A DNA stretch of 64,000 bases from contig NZ_AP024660.1 in NCBI RefSeq assembly GCF_019977395.1, forward strand, positions 3,100,001-3,164,000, read 5' to 3'. Position numbers and translations under genes: made by a program. Under the pieces are notes generated by a model, which did not search any database, was not told where the DNA came from, and saw only the letters and a program-made list of their open reading frames with translations. Positions 50,506 through 58,709 of the stretch are shown piece by piece. Within the stretch, counting starts at the first letter, position 1. Each line of letters opens with the position of its first letter. Source of the stretch: Arthrobacter sp. NicSoilC5 (lineage in GTDB: Bacteria > Actinomycetota > Actinomycetes > Actinomycetales > Micrococcaceae).

Positions 50506-51327
50506 TTACGTGGCAGCGAGGGTTGCGTAGAGGTCGGTCAGCCGGGCAAACCCGGCCAGGTCGTCCGGCAGCGTGCCGGCGCTGAGATGGGTCTTCAGCC
50601 GCCGCCACGCCGCCCGGTGGGCGGATTCGTACAGGGTGGGAAGCAAAAGTTGGCCGTGGGCCCCGGTGACCCTGACTTCGGCGGGCCACGCGGCGTCCGG
50701 ATCCGGGACCTGGACGTCCACGCCGCCGTCGGCCGTGTAGAGGTGGATCCCGACGCCGGCCGGGCGGGCTGCGGTGAGTACGCCCTGGGCGGTGAACGGT
50801 GCGCCGTTGGCCAGCAGGCCGGTGGCGGTGTACCCGGTGGTGCCGCTGCGGAGGACGCTGACGCCGTGGAGCTGTCCGCTGACGGCGAGCACGGCGGCGA
50901 GGTGCCGGGCCAGGAGCCGCTGCACGTCCGTGCCCGGGGCTGCCGTGGCAATACTGTCCAGCAACGATGCCGTGCCCAGGGCGCTGCGAACAGCGTCGCG
51001 GGCGTCAGGGTCGCCGCTTCCGCTAACCAACGCGGGGTTGGAAGCCCAGTGGAGATCGAGGACGACGGCGGCACCGGCTGCCCGGGCAGCGTCCGCCAAC
51101 TGCGTGGTTTCCTCGGGGACGGGATCCACCACCAGGATGCCGCGCGGCCCGGCGTCGACGGCCCGGGCGGCTTCCGTGGTCCAGCCCGCTTCGCCGGCGA
51201 TCACCGCAACGTCAGCCGCCCGGTCCTCCGTCGCGGGGCCGAAGGTCGCCGGCAGGGAGGCAACTGCGAGGGCTACCGCGCCGGCTTCTTCGGCCTGCGG
51301 CGTTGCTGTCACTGTGTATGCGCTCAT
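50506..51327 (-). CDS. Unrecognised protein linked to a Gfo/Idh/MocA gene
   Basis: A 273-residue soluble, Ala-rich protein. Its first half alternates hydrophobic strands and helices (VAVIAGEAGW, GILVVDPVPEE, AAVVLDLHWASNP), like a Rossmann-type or degenerate Gfo/Idh N-terminal domain but without a clear GxGxxG motif; the second half has short beta strands (GVSVLRSGTTGY, GVDVQVPDP). It may be a divergent, non-catalytic partner of the dehydrogenase whose stop it overlaps (ATGA). I do not recognise a family and assign no function. Confidence 0.75.
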   Translation of the reverse strand: MSAYTVTATPQAEEAGAVALAVASLPATFGPATEDRAADVAVIAGEAGWTTEAARAVDAGPRGILVVDPVPEETTQLADAARAAGAAVVLDLHWASNPALVSGSGDPDARDAVRSALGTASLLDSIATAAPGTDVQRLLARHLAAVLAVSGQLHGVSVLRSGTTGYTATGLLANGAPFTAQGVLTAARPAGVGIHLYTADGGVDVQVPDPDAAWPAEVRVTGAHGQLLLPTLYESAHRAAWRRLKTHLSAGTLPDDLAGFARLTDLYATLAAT

Positions 51328-52421
51328 GCGGTGGCTCCTGCCGTTTCCGTGGCGGCCGCGTGTCCTGTTGCAACGTCCTGCACCGTGGCCGCGGAGATGG
51401 CCAGGGCGAAGGTGAGGTCGTCGATCAGGGCCTGGGCGGAGGGGGCCGGGCGCGTGCCGCGGGCCAGTTCAGCCAGTTCACGCCACTCGCCTTCGTAGCC
51501 GTTGTGGCCGTACGGACCGAAGGTGCTGGTTTCGCTGCCCCGGGAGAACGTGGCGACGGCGGAGCCGGCCTGGACGTAGGACGGCGTGAAGTCGATCCGC
51601 AGCGCGGAGTCGTCACCGATGGCCTCGAAGGTCCACTCGGGCTTCCAGGTGCTGTTCATGACGGCACGCAGTTCGATGACGCGGGTGGGGGTCCTGAGTG
51701 AGACGGCGTAACCGAACGGCCGGACGTGCCGCGCCTGGAGCACCTCGATCTCATCGAAGTCCGGGGTGAAGCGCCGCACCAGGGGCAGGTCGTGGATGGC
51801 CAGGCCCATGATGCCGCCCTGCATCATGGCCTTGATGACCTCGACGTCCAAATAATCGGGCGTGCCGGTGGTGGGGCGGGTAATGATCTCGGTGGCGAAG
51901 TCTTCGAATCGGGCGTTCGGCGGGAGGACGATGGATGAACGGATGGTGTGCGCCTGTGCGGGAAGATCGCCCCAGTTCTGTTCCGCCGCGAGCCAGCCGG
52001 GGTCGAATGTATGCATGGCCCCCACCACGATCGGGACCCCCGTCGCGGCGCTGACTTCGGCGATCCTGGCTGCCTCGTCACCGTTCATGGCGAAGGGCTT
52101 CTCGCAGAGCACGGCTTTCTTGCCGGCCCGGCACGCGGCAATGACCTGGTCCGCGTGGAACTGGTGGGGGCTGCAGATCGCCACGATCTCCACGCCTGGA
52201 TCACCCAGCAGGGCCTCCAGGCTGGTGCTGGATGCAGCCCCGACCCGGGCCGCCACCGAAGAGGCCACGGCCGGGTCCACGTCCATGATGTGCCGTACTT
52301 CCAGGGTGTCCCGGAGCCGTGCCAGTGCCGGGAGGTGGATGGCCTGGGTGACGGGCCCGGCGCCGAGGATGCCGACGCCCAGGGGCCGGTCTGCTGGCGC
52401 TGCGATGTGGGACAAGTTCAA
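51324..52421 (-). CDS. Gfo/Idh/MocA-family oxidoreductase
   Basis: A 365-residue dehydrogenase with Rossmann motif GILGAGPVTQAIHLPAL (about 18-34), CEKPFAMNG catalytic Lys motif near 100 and GGIMGLAIHDLPLV containing the active-site Asp/His pair. Start is TTG at 52421, after AAAGAGG. It is the first gene of the ten-gene minus-strand cluster. A promoter (TTGACG, 17 bp, TACGTT) and a palindromic operator lie upstream, divergent from the ROK regulator. Confidence 0.9.
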   Translation of the reverse strand: MNLSHIAAPADRPLGVGILGAGPVTQAIHLPALARLRDTLEVRHIMDVDPAVASSVAARVGAASSTSLEALLGDPGVEIVAICSPHQFHADQVIAACRAGKKAVLCEKPFAMNGDEAARIAEVSAATGVPIVVGAMHTFDPGWLAAEQNWGDLPAQAHTIRSSIVLPPNARFEDFATEIITRPTTGTPDYLDVEVIKAMMQGGIMGLAIHDLPLVRRFTPDFDEIEVLQARHVRPFGYAVSLRTPTRVIELRAVMNSTWKPEWTFEAIGDDSALRIDFTPSYVQAGSAVATFSRGSETSTFGPYGHNGYEGEWRELAELARGTRPAPSAQALIDDLTFALAISAATVQDVATGHAAATETAGATA

Positions 52422-52509
52422 CTACCTCTTTGTAAGCGGACTCTGGAGTACCGGAGGGATCAGTGCGGCGGATGGTTGCCATCGGAACCGCAAATGTGCC
52501 TTGAGTCAC

Positions 52510-52563
52510 AACGTAGAACTACTTTTGACGCGCGTCAAGCAAAAGTTGTTTGTTGCGCGTCAT
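52510..52563. promoter_or_regulatory. Divergent promoter region with palindromic ROK operator
   Basis: Minus-strand promoter: TTGACG (52533-52538), 17-bp spacer, TACGTT (52510-52515). The perfect 14-bp palindrome TTGACGCGCGTCAA (52525-52538) covers the -35 box; a degenerate copy, with three mismatches, is at 52550-52563, 25 bp centre to centre. The likely ligand is the ROK protein encoded at 52611. Confidence 0.65.
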
Positions 52564-52575
52564 TCTTCTGGCGTG

Positions 52576-52604
52576 GTGACAGCAGTAAGTAACAGTGTTA
52601 TGAC
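52576..52604 (+). promoter_or_regulatory. Promoter of the ROK regulator gene
   Basis: GTGACA (52576-52581), 17-bp spacer, TATGAC (52599-52604), then 6 nt to the ATG, indicating a leaderless transcript. Confidence 0.5.
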
Positions 52605-52610
52605 TTAGAC

Positions 52611-53828
52611 ATGACTTCACCGACGGGCAGGCAGGCCGGAAAAGACTCCGATGTCGGCAGCCTGTCGCGTGCCGGGGACCTGTTCCAGCTGCTCCGCGAC
52701 GGCAGGGCCCGCACCCGCGCCGAACTTGCCCTGAGCACGGGGCTGGCCCGCTCCACGGTGGCCTCCCGGATCGATGCGCTCATGCTGTCCGGCCTGGTGG
52801 GCCCGGCAGGGGAAGCCCTCTCCAGCGGCGGCAGGCCGCCGTCGCGCTTTGCCTTCAACCCCGCAGCGCGCCTGGTGCTGGCCGTGGACGTGGGTGCCAC
52901 TCACGTCATCGTCGCGGTCACCGACCTCGGCGGGAAGATCCTTGCCGAACACCGGCTCGAGCAGCAGGTGGCCGACGGTCCGGAGGCCGTGCTGGACCAG
53001 GTGGTGGCCCAGGGCAAGGAGCTCCTCGCTTCGGCGGGACGCAGCGTCGCAGAACTTGCTGGAATCGGCATCGGACTGCCCGGCCCCGTGGAACATGACA
53101 CCGGCAAACCGGTGAAGCCGCCCATCATGCCGGGCTGGGACGGGTTCGACGTGGTCAGCTACGTCCAGCGGTCCCTGCCCGTCCACGTGCTGGTGGACAA
53201 CGACGTGAACATCATGGCCTTGGGGGAGCAGTCCGCACACTGGCCGGAGCACAACAACTTTTTCTTCGTCAAGGTGGCCACCGGCATCGGCTCCGGCATC
53301 ATCAGCAACGGCGAGCTGCAACGCGGTGCCAACGGCACGGCGGGCGACCTGGGGCACGTGCAGGTGGCCCGGGGCGCGGATGTCCTCTGCGCCTGTGGAA
53401 ACTACGGGTGCCTGGAGGCACTCGCGTCAGGTCCCGCCGTCGCGCGTTCCTTGCGGGAGCACGGACTGGACGTCGGGAGGGGCGCGGACGTGATCCGGCT
53501 CGCCGCAGACGGCAACCTGCAGGCCATCCAGGCGCTGCGCCAGGCAGGCCGGGACATCGGTGAGGTCCTGGCCACCGTGGTCAACCTGCTCAATCCGTCC
53601 GTGATTGTGGTGGGCGGCAGCTTTGGTGAGACGGGGGAGCACGTGGTGGCCGGCATCCGCGAAGTGGTGTACCGGCGCTCGCCCCCGCTGGCCACCTCAC
53701 ACCTGCGCATCAGCGTCTCCCGCGCCGGAAGCCAGGCTGGCGTGCTGGGGGCAAGCCAGCTGGTCACCCAGTACGTGCTCTCGCCCGCCATCATCGAAGC
53801 CACCCTGGCCGGCGCCATCGCCGGGTGA
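52611..53828 (+). CDS. ROK-family transcriptional regulator
   Basis: A 405-residue ROK repressor with an N-terminal winged helix (RTRAELALSTGLARSTVASRI, about 34-54) and a kinase-like domain (VDVGATHVIVAV, LPGPVEHDTG, DNDVNIMALGE). The zinc motif CACGNYGCLEALASG is intact. The ATG is 6 nt after a TATGAC box. Divergent from the 42-52 kb sugar cluster, which it very likely controls through the palindrome at 52525-52538, with a sugar or its derivative as effector. Confidence 0.92.
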   Translation: MTSPTGRQAGKDSDVGSLSRAGDLFQLLRDGRARTRAELALSTGLARSTVASRIDALMLSGLVGPAGEALSSGGRPPSRFAFNPAARLVLAVDVGATHVIVAVTDLGGKILAEHRLEQQVADGPEAVLDQVVAQGKELLASAGRSVAELAGIGIGLPGPVEHDTGKPVKPPIMPGWDGFDVVSYVQRSLPVHVLVDNDVNIMALGEQSAHWPEHNNFFFVKVATGIGSGIISNGELQRGANGTAGDLGHVQVARGADVLCACGNYGCLEALASGPAVARSLREHGLDVGRGADVIRLAADGNLQAIQALRQAGRDIGEVLATVVNLLNPSVIVVGGSFGETGEHVVAGIREVVYRRSPPLATSHLRISVSRAGSQAGVLGASQLVTQYVLSPAIIEATLAGAIAG

Positions 53829-53864
53829 CGCCGGAGGATCCCCGGCGCCACCTGGCGATCAGCC

Positions 53865-56144
53865 TTACGCCTCCGCTTCGGGCTCCGGGGCCTCAGTCAG
53901 GAGTAGCGCGGTTCCGCCATAGGCGGGCAGCTCCAGGAAGAAGCTGTGCAGGTCATCCACCTGCCCCACGGTTTCGCCGCTGAACAGGTCCTGGACATTG
54001 GCGCCGGACGGCAGTTCGTTGGACTGGATGCTGCCGGCGATGTCCTGCCCGGAGAAGTTCAGCGCGGTGACCTGCAGGGCCCCGTCCTTCAGCCGGTTGA
54101 CCAGCACCAGCGCGGCGCGGTTGGAGACCTCGGGGACGTCCAGCAGGGTGCCCGTGGCGATGCCGTTTTCTTCCCGGACGGCGAGGATCCGCTGGAGGCG
54201 CCGGGCGAAGGAGTCCTGGTCCTGCAACTGGTCCGGCAGGGATCCGTACAGGCTGCGGGCCCGCGGCATCCCGGCCGAGGAGTTGGTGGCGTCCGGGCTG
54301 GTCCCCATGAGGTCGTGCGCGCCCCGGTTGATCCAGCGCGTATCGCCCTGCGACGTGAGTTCGCGGACGCTGCTGCGGTCCAGGGCCATGATGCCGGTCA
54401 GGTCCCAGCCGGAAAGGGCAAAGACGCCGGGCTGGAGCGCGTTGTACATGGCCAACAGCAGGTGGACGTCCCGGATCTGCGCCTCCTGCTCCGGGGTAAC
54501 TGTGGCCGGGTCCTTGATTCCCAGGGCCGCCATGATGAAGCTGACGGTAGTGCAGGCAATGCCGTTGGTGGTGAACACGGCGTTGTACGGCGCATTCTCC
54601 CCGGTGAGCTGGTCCCGCAGGGTCTGCTGCACATTCTCGGCCAGCTGGGCGCCGGTGAGTTCCTCACCGTTGAGCTCGAACATCTCGTCCCGGTGTCCGG
54701 CAGCGAAGTGCAGCAGCTCGTAAGTGAGTTCGTCATGGTTCTGGAGTGCGTGCACCAGTGAGGCCTGGTCCACCCCGATTTCCATGGACAGCCGGAGGGT
54801 CAGCCGCAGGAACTCGGTATCGGCCGTGACCAGGGCGTAGTGGTACGCCGGCCGGGTGATGAAGTCGTAGGAAAGGTCCGGGCCGGACTCCGACGTTGCC
54901 TTGATGTCGTCAATGGTCAGGTTCAGCTCCTGGAAGGAGAACCCGCCCACCTTGCGGATCATGGAGCCGATGAGCTGGTTGGCGGCCTCGGACAGCGGAT
55001 GCCCCTCGGACCAGCCGGGCTGCTCCTCGGCGCTCTTCTCGACGCCCAGGAAGCCGTTGGCATCAAGGCGGAGCGCCCCCGTGCCCAGGTCCACCAGCGA
55101 GTGCAGGGCATCGCCCACCACCAGGCGCATGCCGGCGAACGTGGGGTCAAGCCAGTTGATGGAGGGCTGGCCGGCCTTGAAGTAGTGCAGGTAGACCCAG
55201 CGGCGGGTCTTTCCGGTGGTGTCCACGATGGGCCGCGTAGCGCTCCAGTTGGTCTCCTTGACTCCGGGCTCGTAGAAGATGACCCGCTGCAGGCGGCCGA
55301 TGATGTAGCCGGCTTTCTGCAGGGCCTGCTCGGAGTCGGGGCTGAGGTTGACCGAGTCCGCCCCCTCCGGGACGTCCGGGAGCAGGTTCCAGTCCTCTTC
55401 CGGGATGTCCACCATGTGGTAGATCCCCGGGTAGTCCCGGAAGTTCATCTCGGCCAGGCGGAAGTCCGCGCCCTTGCCTGTGTGGCCGGGGACGATGTCA
55501 TCGATCACCGTGCCCTCGTGCTCAGCCGCGACCTCGCACATGCTGCGGAACTCTTCTTCGGTGCCGAAGACCGGATCGATCGCCATGCTGATGCGGTCAA
55601 AGTGGCCGTCAACGCTGGGCGTGTGGGACCAGCCGCTGATGCCGCCGGCGAGCTTCACGGGTCCGGTGTGGATCCCGCGGATTCCGATTTCGCGGAAAGC
55701 CTTCCACATTTCGGGGTCGCCCAGGGCGGAGAGGAAGGACTGCCCGGTCCGGGTGATGAAGGACAGCGGGTAGGCGGTGAACCATACGGAGGCGCGTTCG
55801 ACGGCGGCCCGCGGGTTGGGATGGGCATACGAGTTCTGCCACATGCTGGCCTGGCCGGACAGCTGCCGTGCCAGCGTATTCGCATCCCCGAGCATGGCCT
55901 GGTTGCGCAGCCACTCCACATACGCGGCGTTCCGTCCGTCGAATTCGAAGGACGGCCTACTGCCCACGAACTGCCGCCGGCGCGCGATGGGCCGCAGCGC
56001 CTTGGGCCGGGCAGCGAAGAACTGCTCGTCGAAAGTAACCTCCAGGTCCGGTGATGGCTCCGCAGCGCCCTCTTCCACTTCCGCATTGCCCGCGGCGGCT
56101 GCATCCGCTTCTGAAGTACGCTCGCTGGTGCCCGGCTCCCGCAT
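53865..56144 (-). CDS. GH13 alpha-amylase-family enzyme (trehalose synthase-like)
   Basis: A 759-residue GH13 enzyme with an acidic, disordered N-terminus (about 1-40) and a (beta/alpha)8 barrel. Region I reads [11 protein letters not shown]; the nucleophile Asp is near 361 in LRLDANG, the acid Glu near 406 in FSFQE and the third Asp near 471 in NHDE. A C-terminal beta domain follows. No signal peptide, so it is cytoplasmic. It differs from canonical TreS and from amylases in several barrel loops, so its reaction (isomerisation, transfer or hydrolysis of an alpha-glucoside) is uncertain. GAGGAGC before the ATG at 56144 fixes the start. It is convergent with the ROK gene. Confidence 0.85.
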   Translation of the reverse strand: MREPGTSERTSEADAAAAGNAEVEEGAAEPSPDLEVTFDEQFFAARPKALRPIARRRQFVGSRPSFEFDGRNAAYVEWLRNQAMLGDANTLARQLSGQASMWQNSYAHPNPRAAVERASVWFTAYPLSFITRTGQSFLSALGDPEMWKAFREIGIRGIHTGPVKLAGGISGWSHTPSVDGHFDRISMAIDPVFGTEEEFRSMCEVAAEHEGTVIDDIVPGHTGKGADFRLAEMNFRDYPGIYHMVDIPEEDWNLLPDVPEGADSVNLSPDSEQALQKAGYIIGRLQRVIFYEPGVKETNWSATRPIVDTTGKTRRWVYLHYFKAGQPSINWLDPTFAGMRLVVGDALHSLVDLGTGALRLDANGFLGVEKSAEEQPGWSEGHPLSEAANQLIGSMIRKVGGFSFQELNLTIDDIKATSESGPDLSYDFITRPAYHYALVTADTEFLRLTLRLSMEIGVDQASLVHALQNHDELTYELLHFAAGHRDEMFELNGEELTGAQLAENVQQTLRDQLTGENAPYNAVFTTNGIACTTVSFIMAALGIKDPATVTPEQEAQIRDVHLLLAMYNALQPGVFALSGWDLTGIMALDRSSVRELTSQGDTRWINRGAHDLMGTSPDATNSSAGMPRARSLYGSLPDQLQDQDSFARRLQRILAVREENGIATGTLLDVPEVSNRAALVLVNRLKDGALQVTALNFSGQDIAGSIQSNELPSGANVQDLFSGETVGQVDDLHSFFLELPAYGGTALLLTEAPEPEAEA

Positions 56145-56420
56145 AAGCTCCTCTTTCCGTTGCTCGTTTCCGTGCTGGCATGGATGCCCCAAGACCCCTT
56201 GCCCAAGGTCAGGTACCCAAGCGAGCAGGGAGTATTCGGTGTTCCCCCTCCCGATGCTACTGCGCAGCCGAGCCTGCGGAAGGGACACCGGCGCGCCGCT
56301 CCTCCCTAAACCCGCGAAACCCCCTGTTTTACCCGTTTCCCCCACCAACGCCTCAAAGGGGTCGTATTCTTAGAGCAAAGGTTTTGCAGTGGGCCGAAGC
56401 GCTGATAGCAGGGCTGGAGC

Positions 56421-57305
56421 ATGGCCGCTGATCCCACGGGGCAGGTTGGCTGGGGACCGCTTCCAGTTACCCCGGAGCCGGTATTCGACAGCAAAGACGT
56501 CGAAGACTACCTCTGGGAAGTCACCCGCGACTTCATGACGGGTATCAAAGGTGAGCGCCGCGGCCTCGGCTGGGCGGCCACCCTCTTTCGCCTGGGCAAA
56601 GCACGTACCCTGGCGGCCAGCACGGAGCGGGCGCGCGAGGCCGACCGCGAACAATGCTCGTTTGCCGACGGGCCGGTCATGGAAGCCGTGCGCACCGGGG
56701 AATTCGTCCTGCTGTCCGACCTGGGCCGGGACCGGCGCTGGCCCGGTTATTCCAGCGCCGCCGCCGGCCATGGCGTGCAGTCCCTGCTTTCCGTCCCCAT
56801 CCTTACCGAAGGCGCCACGAGCGCTGCCATCACCCTGTACGCAGCGGCCCCGCATTCCTTCACCAGCGATGACCTGGTGCAGAGCCAAAGCTATGCACAC
56901 CAGGTTTCGCGGGCCCTGCGCGTCGTCGTCCGCACGGCGGAGCGGGCGGAGGCAACGGCCGGCCTCGCCGTCGTCCAAAGCTCCCTGATCCTGGTGGACC
57001 TGGCGGTGCGCAGCCTCATGAACGAATACGGACTCACCCGCGAGGGTGCACTGCGGTTCCTGCAGACGCAGGCGGTGCACCACGAAGTGGACTTGCGGGA
57101 CGCGGCACTGAACGTTGTGGCCCCCGGCGGCGTGGACCGCGGGGGCGGGCAGGTTCCAGCGCGGCGGCAGGAAACGTACGACGGCGTGGCGGAGCTTCCG
57201 CGCCCGTCGACGGCGGGGCGGGACTTTCCAACCGGAAAGTCGCCCCGGAAGGAAGCTGCGGCGGGGAAGGAACCCCCGCCGGCGGCGGAAGGGAGGACGG
57301 CATGA
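56421..57305 (+). CDS. GAF-ANTAR regulator
   Basis: A 294-residue protein. A GAF domain spans about 30-175 (GPVMEAVRTGEFVLLSDL, SLLSVPILTEGATSAAITLY), then an ANTAR-like RNA-binding helical domain about 185-235 (VDLAVRSLMNEYGLTREGAL ... DLRDAALNVV), and a 60-residue Gly/Pro/Lys-rich tail. ANTAR proteins usually prevent transcription termination by binding paired hairpins in leader RNA. The coupled downstream gene is an SGNH hydrolase. The GAF ligand is unknown. Confidence 0.82.
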   Translation: MAADPTGQVGWGPLPVTPEPVFDSKDVEDYLWEVTRDFMTGIKGERRGLGWAATLFRLGKARTLAASTERAREADREQCSFADGPVMEAVRTGEFVLLSDLGRDRRWPGYSSAAAGHGVQSLLSVPILTEGATSAAITLYAAAPHSFTSDDLVQSQSYAHQVSRALRVVVRTAERAEATAGLAVVQSSLILVDLAVRSLMNEYGLTREGALRFLQTQAVHHEVDLRDAALNVVAPGGVDRGGGQVPARRQETYDGVAELPRPSTAGRDFPTGKSPRKEAAAGKEPPPAAEGRTA

Positions 57306-58207
57306 CCATCGAGAAGCAGGAGCTGCGCTCCGTCGCCGAAGGACCGGACAGACATCCCTGGCACCGGTTCGTTGCCCTGGGGGACTCCTACACCGAAGGA
57401 ATTGGCGATCCCGAGCCGAACAGCCTGGGCGGCCTCCGTGGTTGGGCTGACCGGGTGGCCGAGGAACTCGCCGACAGCCAGCCGGACTTCGCCTACGCCA
57501 ACCTGGCGATCCGGGGCTTCCTTCTGCAGCAGATCCTCGACGTGCAGCTGGCGCCGGCCCTGGCACTGAAACCCGACCTGATCGCGATGTCCGGCGGCGG
57601 TAACGACATCTTGTTCCGCCACGGCGATCCGGACAAGCTGGCGGAAAAGATCGACGAAGCTGTCGGCATCCTGTCAGGCACCGGTGCCACGGTGCTGCTC
57701 TACGCAGGTCCGGACTGGGGCGACACTCCTGTCTTCGGCAAGATCCGCGGACGCGTGGCGATCTATAACGAGCACCTGCACAGGATCGGCGCGCGGCACC
57801 ACGCCATCATGGTGGACCTGTGGTGCCTGCCGGAGCTTCAGCATGCACTGATGTGGGACCCGGACCGGCTGCACCTGTCCCCGCTGGGCCATCACTCCGT
57901 GGCCGTGGCCACCCTCAATGCCCTGGGGGTAGCGCACGCCCTCAAGCCGCTCCAGCCGCGGCCGCTTCCGGCCCATGGGTGGACACAGGCCCGGGCCGAG
58001 GACCTGGTGTGGGCGCGGCAGTACTTTGTGCCCTGGGTACTGAAGCAGTTGCTTCCCCGGCATGCTGAAGGACTGGCGGCGAAGCGGCCGCAGCCGGCGC
58101 CCGTGTTTGGCCTGGGCCGCCCGGGGCCATTCCCGCCCGGGCACCCGGTGGCAGGCCGGAATCCGGGAATGGCGGGCGGCCCCGCACCGGAGGGGCAGGC
58201 AGCGTAG
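57302..58207 (+). CDS. SGNH/GDSL-family hydrolase
   Basis: A 301-residue esterase/lipase-like enzyme without signal peptide. Block I GDSYTEGIGD (Ser nucleophile, about 28), block III GGGND and block V DRLHLSPLGH (Asp/His) are all present; the block II Gly is in ANLAIRG. The C-terminal 60 residues are Pro/Gly-rich. Its ATG overlaps the GAF-ANTAR stop (ATGA). Such enzymes often deacylate lipids or sugars; the substrate is not predictable. Confidence 0.9.
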   Translation: MTIEKQELRSVAEGPDRHPWHRFVALGDSYTEGIGDPEPNSLGGLRGWADRVAEELADSQPDFAYANLAIRGFLLQQILDVQLAPALALKPDLIAMSGGGNDILFRHGDPDKLAEKIDEAVGILSGTGATVLLYAGPDWGDTPVFGKIRGRVAIYNEHLHRIGARHHAIMVDLWCLPELQHALMWDPDRLHLSPLGHHSVAVATLNALGVAHALKPLQPRPLPAHGWTQARAEDLVWARQYFVPWVLKQLLPRHAEGLAAKRPQPAPVFGLGRPGPFPPGHPVAGRNPGMAGGPAPEGQAA

Positions 58208-58265
58208 CCTTCTGTCCGGCGCGCCGTGTGGAACTCCTGCCCGGCGCCGGCAGGCAGTGCCTGCG

Positions 58266-58709
58266 TCAGGTCCTGCTGGCGTCCCTGGCCAACGCGATGA
58301 GTGCGGGGACCCCTGCCACGATGGCTGGGGCAGTCAGCAGCAACCCGTACGCGGGCTGGGTTGCTGACATTACTGCGGCAATGACAGACGCAGCGAGGGT
58401 GCCGATGAGCGCCACGGACCACGGCCTCCGGCGGTCCCTGGCGTTGAAGAACAGGAAACCCCCGAGGCCGGCTGTGGCCACGCCAAGGGCGATGACGATG
58501 CCGGAAACAATGGCCGGCCCGGGGCCCGGAGCGTCCTTGAGCTGGTCAATGAGCGCCACGGGTACTGCAAGCATCCAGCTGCCCAAAAGGAATGCGATGA
58601 CGCAGGCCGCCAGGCGGCCTTTGGGCACCGGGTCCAGGGTGTGGATCTGCTCCGGCGGCAGGTCGGACTGCTGGACGTGGCGGTGGTTTGCCGATGTATT
58701 CGGCCTCAA
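58266..58709 (-). CDS. Small membrane protein coupled to the uracil permease gene
   Basis: A 147-residue protein with four membrane segments after a hydrophilic leader of about 30 residues. The TTG start at 58709 overlaps the permease stop (TTGA), giving translational coupling; a GTG further downstream (before PKGRLAAC) is an alternative. No family recognised. Confidence 0.68.
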   Translation of the reverse strand: MRPNTSANHRHVQQSDLPPEQIHTLDPVPKGRLAACVIAFLLGSWMLAVPVALIDQLKDAPGPGPAIVSGIVIALGVATAGLGGFLFFNARDRRRPWSVALIGTLAASVIAAVMSATQPAYGLLLTAPAIVAGVPALIALARDASRT

